Shown here in pieces: positions 57,537-64,000 of a stretch of 64,000 nucleotides of DNA (the stretch's first letter is position 1; the number at the start of each line of letters is the position of its first letter). The stretch is taken from the NCBI RefSeq assembly GCF_024345375.1, contig NZ_JAGQAZ010000002.1:186001-250000 (forward strand), read 5' to 3'. This DNA comes from Cyanobium sp. WAJ14-Wanaka (lineage in GTDB: Bacteria > Cyanobacteriota > Cyanobacteriia > PCC-6307 > Cyanobiaceae). The translations under genes and the position numbers were made by a program. The notes under the pieces are model-generated. The model had not been told where the DNA came from. It did no database searches and saw only the letters and a list, made by a program, of their open reading frames with translations.

Positions 57537-58793
57537 GTGAGACTTTCGCGCCCCTCCACCTATTTCTGCGCCTTTCTCACCCTGCTCAATGACCGGCTAG
57601 GGGAAAGCATCGTCTTCCCACTCCTGCCCTTTTTACTGGCCAGTTTCACCAGCAATGGCCGCACCCTGGGGTTGCTGGCCGGCAGCTATGCCCTGGCCCA
57701 GTTCGCCTTCACGCCCCTGATCGGCGCCCTCAGTGATCGCTATGGCCGCAAGCCCGTGATCTCCTTCTGCGTGGCCGGTTCGGTGCTGGGCCTGGGGCTC
57801 TTCGCCCTCACGGTGAGCATCAACTGGCAGGCCATTCCCTGGGCAGCTGGCAGCTCAATTCCGCTCACCCTGCTGTTTATTGCCCGGTTAATCGATGGGG
57901 TCAGCGGGGGCACCGCAGCCACGGCGAGCGCGGTTTTAGCTGATATTTCACCACCGGAAAAACGGGCAAAAGCCTTCGGCCTAATTGGGGTGGCCTTTGG
58001 TTTGGGCTTCATCCTCGGGCCAGCCCTGGGCGGCCTCCTGGGCCGAATCAACGTGACATTGCCCGTGCTTTTGGCCGCCGTAATCGCCGCCATCAACCTG
58101 GCCCTAGTGCTGGTGTTATTGCCCGAAACCCACCCGATCGAAGCGCGCATTTCCCTGCCCCGCAGACGGGAACTCCAACCCCTCAGCCAACTGGCCAAGG
58201 TGTTTGGCAACCCCCAGGTGCGCCGGCTGTGTCTGGCCTTTTTTCTGTTCTTTATGGCCTTCAACGGCTTCACGGCCGTCCTGGTGCTCTATTTCAAGCA
58301 GGCCTTTGGCTGGGGGCCGGGGTTGGCGGCAGCAGCCTTTTTGGTGGTGGGTGTGGTCGCCACCGTGGTCCAGGGCGGCTTGATCGGGCCCCTGGTCAAA
58401 CGCTTTGGCGAATGGCGACTGACCCTGGGCGGCCTCGGTCTGGTGATCTGCGGCTGCCTGCTGATCACCCTGGCCCAGGCCAGCAATGCCCAAGTGGTGG
58501 TTTTTAGCGCCGTGGCGATCCTGGCCATGGGCACCGGCCTGGTGACCCCCTGCCTGCGCTCCCTGGTGTCGCGGCGCCTCGACGACAGCGGCCAGGGTGC
58601 GGCACTGGGCAGCCTGCAGGGGCTCCAGAGCGCCGGCAGTTTCATTGGCCCGCCGGTGGCAGGCCTGGCCTACGACACCCTGGGTCGCACCAGCCCCTTT
58701 TGGCTCGGCATCAGCCTCTTGGCCGGGGTGGCTTTGTTGGTGGCTGGGGGCCTACCTGGTCAAGCAAGCCCAACACCAAAGGCTGGATCCTGA
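57537..58793 (+). CDS. MFS transporter (TetA/DHA1-like)
   Basis: 418 residues from a GTG at 57537 and about 12 hydrophobic segments. MFS motif A is GALSDRYGRKPVI in the loop between helices 2 and 3. RLIDGVSGGTAATASAVLAD and GFILGPALGGLLGR are motifs of the drug:H+ antiporter family. It probably exports a small molecule; the substrate is unknown. It has a short N-terminus and no extra domain. Upstream is the divergent moaC. Confidence 0.88.
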   Translation: MRLSRPSTYFCAFLTLLNDRLGESIVFPLLPFLLASFTSNGRTLGLLAGSYALAQFAFTPLIGALSDRYGRKPVISFCVAGSVLGLGLFALTVSINWQAIPWAAGSSIPLTLLFIARLIDGVSGGTAATASAVLADISPPEKRAKAFGLIGVAFGLGFILGPALGGLLGRINVTLPVLLAAVIAAINLALVLVLLPETHPIEARISLPRRRELQPLSQLAKVFGNPQVRRLCLAFFLFFMAFNGFTAVLVLYFKQAFGWGPGLAAAAFLVVGVVATVVQGGLIGPLVKRFGEWRLTLGGLGLVICGCLLITLAQASNAQVVVFSAVAILAMGTGLVTPCLRSLVSRRLDDSGQGAALGSLQGLQSAGSFIGPPVAGLAYDTLGRTSPFWLGISLLAGVALLVAGGLPGQASPTPKAGS

Positions 58794-58817
58794 CACTGCA
58801 ATCTTGGGGGTCAAGAA

Positions 58818-58835
58818 GTGCTAATTAGGTAGCAC
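58818..58835. other. Hairpin upstream of ppk
   Basis: GTGCTA at 58818-58823 and TAGCAC at 58830-58835 form a perfect 6-bp inverted repeat around a 6-nt loop, 24 bp before the ppk start. It lacks a T-run. It could be a weak RNA hairpin or an operator-like dyad; neither is established. Confidence 0.4.
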
Positions 58836-58859
58836 GAATTTAGTGGTGGATTGGGGTAT

Positions 58860-61004
58860 ATGGCTGAAGCATCGGCTGCTGCGCTCCTGGCTCCGGAGCT
58901 CTATATCAACCGGGAGTTGAGCTGGCTGGCCTTCAACTACAGGGTTCTGGCCCAGGCCTTAAACGAGCACACTCCCCTGCTGGAGCAGGCCAAATTCAGC
59001 GCCATCTTCAGCAACAACCTCGATGAGTTCTTCATGGTGCGGGTGGCATCCCTGAAGTCGCAGGAAGACGCCGGCATCTCCACCCTCTCAGAAGACGGCC
59101 TCACCCCGAAGCAGCAGATCCAGGCCATTCAGGCAAAGTTGCCGGCCCTGCTGGAGATGCAGCAGCAGCACTATCGCCACTCCCTCAAGAACCAACTATC
59201 CGAATACGGCGTTCAGTTGATCGATTACGCCAATCTCAACGACAGCCAAAGGGAGTGGCTCAACGACTACTTCCGCACGGCGATCTTCCCCGTGCTGACG
59301 CCCCTGGCGGTGGACCCTTCCCACCCCTTCCCCTTCATGAGCAACCTCAGCCTGAATGTGGCTGCTTTGATACGGGATCCAGATACGGGCCAGCAGGAAT
59401 TTGCCCGGGTGAAAGTGCCCCAAAAAATCCTGCCGCGGTTTGTGCCAATTCCGGTAGGGCTAAGTGGCAGCAATCCCAAACCGGTATTCACGGCCGTACC
59501 GCTTGAGCAGGCAGTGGCCTTCAACCTGGGGCTGCTTTTCCCCGGCATGCACATTGAAGGTCACTACTTCTTCCGGGTCACCAGGGATGCCGATCTAGCC
59601 CTGCGGGACCTGGAGGCCGACGACCTAATGGGCGCCATTGAGGAGGGCCTGCGCAAACGCCGCCGGGGCGGTGAAGTGGTGCGGCTGGAAGTGGCAGATG
59701 AGATGCCTGATGCGGTGGTGCATCTGCTGATGGAGGGGCTCTCCGTGGAGTCAGAAGACGTCTATCGAATCAATGGCCCCCTAGGACTCGACGACCTGAT
59801 GGGGTTGATGGATATCCCCCTGCCCAGGCTCAAGGACAAGCCCCACAAGGGCCGCACCTCCCGAAGACTCGCCACCACCCAAAAGAGCCAACTGGAGGAC
59901 GGCTCCATTAAGGCCGAGGAATTCGAGAGCATCTTCTCGGTGATTCGGCGCGGCGATGTGCTGCTGCAACACCCCTACGACCTGTTTTCCACCTCGGTGG
60001 AGGAATTTCTCAACCAGGCCGCCGATGACCCCTCGGTGCTGGCCATAAAGATGACCCTCTACCGCACCTCCAAGGATTCCCCCGTGGTGGCCGCCCTGAT
60101 CAGGGCCGCCGAAAACGGCAAACAGGTGATGGCGCTTGTTGAGCTCAAGGCACGCTTCGACGAGGACAACAACATCCAGTGGGCCAAACAGCTGGAGAGT
60201 TCGGGAGTGCATGTGGTCTACGGGGTGTTGGGCCTGAAAACCCACACCAAAATCCTCCTGGTGGTGCGCAAGGAAAAGGAACGCCTCAACAGCTACGTGC
60301 ACATCGGCACGGGCAACTACAACTCCAAAACCTCCCGCCTCTACACCGACATCGGCATACTTACCGCCAACCCCGACTTTGGGGCCGATCTGGTGGAGCT
60401 GTTCAACTACCTCACGGGCTTCTCCAAACAGCAAAGCTTTCGAAAATTGCTGGTGGCACCCGTCACCCTGCGGGGCCGGATGGAGGATCTGATCAGGCGT
60501 GAAATTGAGCACGCCCAAGCAGGGGCTGGTGGCCACGTCCGCGCCAAAATGAACGCCCTGGTGGATCCAGGCATGATTGCCCTGCTCTACGAAGCCTCCC
60601 AGGCCGGGGTCCAGGTGGACCTGGTGGTGCGGGGAATGTGCAGCCTGCGCCCTGGCCTGGAAGGCATCAGCGAGCACATCCAGGTGGTGAGCGTGATTGG
60701 TCGCTTCCTTGAACACTCACGCCTGTTTTGGTTTGCCAATGGAGGCAGTCCGGAAATGTTCTTTGGCAGTGCCGATTGGATGTCGCGCAACCTCGACCAT
60801 CGAGTGGAAGCGGTGGCCCCGATCGAAGACCCAAGGCTGCGGAGCCAACTGGAAGAGTTGCTGGATCTCTATCAGGCAGACACCGCTGCCTGGCATATGG
60901 CTAGCGATGGCAGTTTTGAGCAACGCCAACTGGAGGGGGAAAGCCATTTGGTGCAGCAGGAGTTGATAAAGCGCTGGCGAGGTGGCCTGCTGCCAATCAA
61001 ATAA
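58860..61004 (+). CDS. ppk1: Polyphosphate kinase
   Basis: 714 residues from the ATG at 58860, the family length. It makes polyphosphate from ATP. The N-terminal domain has NRELSWLAFNYRVL and AIFSNNLDEFFMVRVASLK. The phospho-histidine is in GLKTHTKILLVVR, and HIGTGNYNSKTSRLYTDIG and FFGSADWMSRNLDHR are conserved catalytic blocks. It lies between the MFS gene and the sigma-factor gene, with 100 bp to the latter. Confidence 0.97.
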   Translation: MAEASAAALLAPELYINRELSWLAFNYRVLAQALNEHTPLLEQAKFSAIFSNNLDEFFMVRVASLKSQEDAGISTLSEDGLTPKQQIQAIQAKLPALLEMQQQHYRHSLKNQLSEYGVQLIDYANLNDSQREWLNDYFRTAIFPVLTPLAVDPSHPFPFMSNLSLNVAALIRDPDTGQQEFARVKVPQKILPRFVPIPVGLSGSNPKPVFTAVPLEQAVAFNLGLLFPGMHIEGHYFFRVTRDADLALRDLEADDLMGAIEEGLRKRRRGGEVVRLEVADEMPDAVVHLLMEGLSVESEDVYRINGPLGLDDLMGLMDIPLPRLKDKPHKGRTSRRLATTQKSQLEDGSIKAEEFESIFSVIRRGDVLLQHPYDLFSTSVEEFLNQAADDPSVLAIKMTLYRTSKDSPVVAALIRAAENGKQVMALVELKARFDEDNNIQWAKQLESSGVHVVYGVLGLKTHTKILLVVRKEKERLNSYVHIGTGNYNSKTSRLYTDIGILTANPDFGADLVELFNYLTGFSKQQSFRKLLVAPVTLRGRMEDLIRREIEHAQAGAGGHVRAKMNALVDPGMIALLYEASQAGVQVDLVVRGMCSLRPGLEGISEHIQVVSVIGRFLEHSRLFWFANGGSPEMFFGSADWMSRNLDHRVEAVAPIEDPRLRSQLEELLDLYQADTAAWHMASDGSFEQRQLEGESHLVQQELIKRWRGGLLPIK

Positions 61005-61104
61005 CAACGCCATACAGGAATTCTTCCAATTCATAACGTTCCAGCGCTAGTAGTAGTGCTACATTCCAAGCAAATCAATTCGGAGCTTGGGTGTGGGGAC
61101 GCCT

Positions 61105-62109
61105 ATGCAATCCGTTTCAGACGTTGGCAACGCCAATGTTTCGAAACAGGAGCCATCTTTGATGGCACTTCCTGGCAAGGGAGCAGCTGGACCTTCTAAA
61201 ACGACTGGACCGCGTTCCGGCGGAAGACTCAGCGCCGATTCAATTGGCTGGTATTTGGGCACAATCGGCCGGGTGCCCCTGCTTACTGCGGCAGAAGAAA
61301 TTGAATTAGCCCACCATGTTCAGGCGGGTAAACGCCTGCTCGAGCTGCCCGCAGAAGAACACACCCCCAAACACAAGCGCCAGCTACGCATGGCCCAACG
61401 GGCCCGCGATCGAATGATGGCTGCCAACTTGCGCCTGGTGGTGAGTGTGGCCAAGAAGTATCAAAACCAGGGCCTCGAACTGCTCGACCTAGTGCAAGAG
61501 GGGGCGATTGGCCTGGAGCGGGCCGTCGATAAATTTGACCCCGCCATGGGCTACAAGTTTTCGACCTACGCCTATTGGTGGATCCGCCAGGGCATGACCA
61601 GGGCCATCGACAACAGCGCCCGCACGATTCGGCTGCCGATTCACATCAGTGAAAAGCTCTCGAAGATGCGCCGGATCAGCCGCGAACTTTCCCACCGCCT
61701 AGGGCGCCAACCCAATCGACTGGAGCTATCGCATGCCATGGACATGCGACCCGAAGAGCTCGAAGAGCTGATGTCTCAAAGCGCACCCTGCGCCTCCCTG
61801 GATGCCCATGCCCGGGGCGAGGAAGATCGCAGCACCCTCGGTGAGCTGATTGCCGATCCGGCCAGCAACGAGCACATGGACTCGATGGATCGCCATCTCC
61901 AAAAAGAGCACCTCGGTGCCTGGCTTTCCCAACTCAACGAACGGGAGCAAAAAATCATCAAGCTGCGTTTTGGTTTGGAGGGTTCCGAGCCCCTGACCCT
62001 GGCTGAAATTGGTCGCTTGATCAATGTCTCGCGCGAGCGGGTGCGCCAACTGGAGTCAAAGGCGATTCTCAAATTGCGGATGATGAGCGACGTGCAGCAG
62101 GCGGCCTAG
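61105..62109 (+). CDS. Group-2 RNA polymerase sigma factor (sigma-70 family)
   Basis: 334 residues from the ATG at 61105; TTG and GTG starts a few codons upstream are possible. Sigma-70 regions are clear: 1.2 in SIGWYLGTIGRVPLLTAAEE, 2 in NLRLVVSVAKKYQNQGLELL with YKFSTYAYWWIRQGMTRAID, 3 and 4 in INVSRERVRQLESKAILKL. It lacks the long non-conserved N-terminal domain of primary SigA, so it is a non-essential alternative sigma typical of cyanobacteria. A dyad lies upstream (see findings). I do not assign a letter. Confidence 0.93.
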   Translation: MQSVSDVGNANVSKQEPSLMALPGKGAAGPSKTTGPRSGGRLSADSIGWYLGTIGRVPLLTAAEEIELAHHVQAGKRLLELPAEEHTPKHKRQLRMAQRARDRMMAANLRLVVSVAKKYQNQGLELLDLVQEGAIGLERAVDKFDPAMGYKFSTYAYWWIRQGMTRAIDNSARTIRLPIHISEKLSKMRRISRELSHRLGRQPNRLELSHAMDMRPEELEELMSQSAPCASLDAHARGEEDRSTLGELIADPASNEHMDSMDRHLQKEHLGAWLSQLNEREQKIIKLRFGLEGSEPLTLAEIGRLINVSRERVRQLESKAILKLRMMSDVQQAA

Positions 62110-62142
62110 GTATTGGCCATCGCCTGGCAAGGGATCTGACAG

Positions 62143-62832
62143 ATGGCCTGGTGGTCGCAGCAATTTCTAGGCATAACAGCAATTGCCCTCTGGCTAACCC
62201 TGCTGGCGTTCCTGGCGATTCAAGTTCGCCGCCGCTGGCATGGCCAAAGGGAGTGGAGCAGAAAACTGGTCCACATGGGCACGGGCCTGGTGGTGTTGAT
62301 TGCCTGGGCCTGCGCCATTGACCGGCGCATCGCCCTACCCGCCGCCGCCCTGATCACCCTGCTGGCCCTGCTCAATCACCGCCTACGGGTATTGCCAGCC
62401 ATAGAGGATGTGGGCCGCTCCAGCTACGGCACGGTCGCCTACGGCGCCTCTATCACCATTTTGCTGGCCATCTATTGGCCGTCCAGGCCCGATGCCGTGG
62501 CGGCAGGTGTGCTGGTGATGGCCATTGGTGATGGCCTGGCGGGCCTGATCGGGCCCCTGATTCCATCGCCCTGCTGGCAGGTACTCGGCCAACGAAAATC
62601 CCTAGTCGGCACTGGCGCCATGGCCGCAGGCAGCCTGGGGGTATTGCTCCTTCTGCGCCAGTTGGCTGGCGTCGAAGGGCTGGCGGCCCCAAATCCTGCA
62701 GCCCTCGGGGCGATAGTCCTGGTGAGTGTGCTGCTCGAACAGCTGGCGATCCTGGGCATCGACAACCTCACCGTGCCCATTGCCGCCGGTTGGCTGTGGA
62801 GCCTGCTCAGCCAGCCCCTAGGCCAGGGCTAG
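62143..62832 (+). CDS. Phytol/dolichol kinase-like membrane protein
   Basis: 229 residues and about six to seven hydrophobic segments. The family's pattern is WSRKLVHMGTGLVVLI, then VGRSSYGTVAYGA, VMAIGDGLAGLIG and GQRKSLVGTGAMAAGS, typical of CTP-dependent polyprenol/phytol kinases (VTE5-like). In cyanobacteria it would phosphorylate phytol for tocopherol or chlorophyll recycling. The last 15 bp overlap the convergent aroG gene. Confidence 0.85.
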   Translation: MAWWSQQFLGITAIALWLTLLAFLAIQVRRRWHGQREWSRKLVHMGTGLVVLIAWACAIDRRIALPAAALITLLALLNHRLRVLPAIEDVGRSSYGTVAYGASITILLAIYWPSRPDAVAAGVLVMAIGDGLAGLIGPLIPSPCWQVLGQRKSLVGTGAMAAGSLGVLLLLRQLAGVEGLAAPNPAALGAIVLVSVLLEQLAILGIDNLTVPIAAGWLWSLLSQPLGQG

Positions 62833-63897
62833 GGGTTCAACTGTCCGAGCTGCCCGCACCGCGTCGGCCAAGCCAGCCAGCACCTCGCAGGTGGTGGCCA
62901 GGTCGATGCAGGCATCGGTCACGCTCTGGCCATAAGTGAGCTTGGAGCGATCTGGCTGAAGCTTCTGGTTGCCAGCCACCAGATGGCTCTCGAGCATCAC
63001 TCCCATCACCGGGCTAGAGCCGCTGCGCAACTGCCCAGCCACCTGCTCGGCCACCTCCCCCTGGCGGCGGTAGTCCTTGTTGGAATTGCCATGGCTGCAA
63101 TCCACCATCAGCCTGGCGGGCAAGCCTGCCTTGGCCAGCTCTGCCGCCGCCTCAGCCACGGCCTCGGGGTGGTAGTTAGTGCCCCGCTTGCCGCCGCGCA
63201 ACACCAGGTGGCCATCGGGATTACCGGTGGTGGCCACAATCGCGGCCTGACCCTCCCCATTAATTCCCAGGAAATGGTGGGGCATGGCGGCCGACTCCAT
63301 GGCGTTGATCGCGGTGATCGCACTGCCATCGGTGCCGTTCTTGAAACCAATCGGCATCGAGAGGCCAGAGGCCATTTCGCGATGGGTTTGGCTTTCGGTG
63401 GTGCGGGCGCCAATCGCTGTCCAACTGATCAAATCAGCGATGTATTGGGGCACCACGGGATCTAGCAACTCGGTGGCTGCCGGCAGGCCCATCTCGGCCA
63501 AATGGAGCAACAAACCCCGCGCCAGGCGCAGACCCGTATTGATGTCGTAGCTGTCGTCGAGGTGGGGATCGTTGATCAGCCCCTTCCAGCCCACCGTGGT
63601 GCGGGGTTTTTCGAAGTAGACCCTCATCACGATCTCGAGCTGGTCCCTGTGGCGCTCCTGCTCCAGGGCAATGGCGTTGGCGTACTCCTTTGCAGCCCCT
63701 ACATCGTGCACAGAACAGGGGCCAACGATCACCAGCAGGCGCTGGTCGCGGCCGTGCATGATCGCCTGAATGCGTTGGCGGGCCTGCTGCACCGTGGCCG
63801 CCGAGCGCTCGGTGATCGGCAATTCCCGATGGAGCAGGGCTGGGGCCATCAAGGGCCTGGTTTCCACCACATGCAGATCTGAGGTGGTGGAATTCAT
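62818..63897 (-). CDS. aroG: 3-deoxy-7-phosphoheptulonate synthase (AroG type)
   Basis: 359 residues from the ATG at 63897 (MNSTTSDLHVVETRPL), which aligns from memory with the E. coli AroG start. The ATG at 63954 would add 19. It makes DAHP, the first step of the shikimate path. Motifs are LLVIVGPCSVHDVGAAKEYA, RVYFEKPRTTVGWKGLINDP, ELLDPVVPQYIADLISWTAI, GFKNGTDGS and MVDCSHGNSNKDYRRQ. Bases 63955-64000 show no recognisable gene. Confidence 0.95.
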   Translation of the reverse strand: MNSTTSDLHVVETRPLMAPALLHRELPITERSAATVQQARQRIQAIMHGRDQRLLVIVGPCSVHDVGAAKEYANAIALEQERHRDQLEIVMRVYFEKPRTTVGWKGLINDPHLDDSYDINTGLRLARGLLLHLAEMGLPAATELLDPVVPQYIADLISWTAIGARTTESQTHREMASGLSMPIGFKNGTDGSAITAINAMESAAMPHHFLGINGEGQAAIVATTGNPDGHLVLRGGKRGTNYHPEAVAEAAAELAKAGLPARLMVDCSHGNSNKDYRRQGEVAEQVAGQLRSGSSPVMGVMLESHLVAGNQKLQPDRSKLTYGQSVTDACIDLATTCEVLAGLADAVRAARTVEPLALA

Positions 63898-64000
63898 GGC
63901 CTGGGCTGGCGCTGCTGCCGGGAGGTAGGGGTCCACCCTAAACAGCGGAACCATTTAGCCCTTGGCGGCAAGCCTTTGCCCTGGCTTTTGCAGCCATGCA

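Overview
The window looks like a chromosomal segment of a unicellular picocyanobacterium of the Cyanobium/freshwater Synechococcus type. It is compact and mostly GC-rich. The evidence is a complete ferredoxin-dependent nitrate assimilation system (narB, nirA, narM, ABC-type nrtABCD), a DevBCA-type exporter, a cyanobacterial group-2 sigma factor, a phytol-kinase-like protein, and several small proteins of a kind I associate with cyanobacteria. An nrtABCD transporter, rather than a single nitrate permease, fits a freshwater or brackish lineage better than open-ocean Synechococcus; that placement is inference.

Layout. 1-3.3 kb: a partial SprT-like gene, a hypothetical, ligA and two small genes. 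3.2-6.8 kb: a 130-bp imperfect direct repeat brackets one 3-kb gene for a calcium-phosphatase-like protein (choice-of-anchor-I plus PhoX/DUF839) whose two halves differ in base composition. 6.8-14.9 kb: TVP38 membrane protein, devBCA-like exporter, valS, a bestrophin-like protein and two conserved hypotheticals. 15.0-17.7 kb: an AT-rich stretch with two glycosyltransferases and an LpxL-like acyltransferase around tRNA-Val(UAC). 17.8-24.2 kb: DUF2227, mazG, arfB, a large unknown, speE, a cNMP-binding domain protein, gcvT. 24.2-32.0 kb: aspS-pyrG-queE, an antisense ecotin gene, then queC-pabB-pabC with ATGA overlaps. 32.1-37.5 kb: a four-gene cassette of circularly permuted ATP-grasp, alpha-E, transglutaminase and DUF2126 amidoligase-like proteins, a predicted but uncharacterised peptide-ligation system. 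37.5-57.4 kb: a nitrate island with sirohaem synthesis (cobA, sirB-like), nirA, a cnaT-like gene, nrtABCD, an NtcA-like Crp regulator, narB, narM and molybdopterin cofactor genes (mobA, moaA, moaB, moaD, moaE, moeA, moaC). A decayed MNT/HEPN toxin-antitoxin remnant lies between mobA and moaA. 57.5-64 kb: MFS transporter, ppk, sigma factor, phytol-kinase-like gene and aroG.

How they work together. NrtABCD brings nitrate in. NarB, with the Mo cofactor made by the Moa/Moe/Mob proteins and with NarM, reduces it to nitrite. NirA, with sirohaem from CobA and SirB, reduces nitrite to ammonium. Near-consensus NtcA-type sites and a linked Crp-family regulator suggest local nitrogen control. I found no insertion sequence, prophage or CRISPR array. 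The best candidates for follow-up are the ATP-grasp/transglutaminase cassette, the repeat-flanked chimeric phosphatase-like gene, the decayed MNT/HEPN pair, the ecotin with an arginine at P1, and the nitrate-linked Crp regulator.
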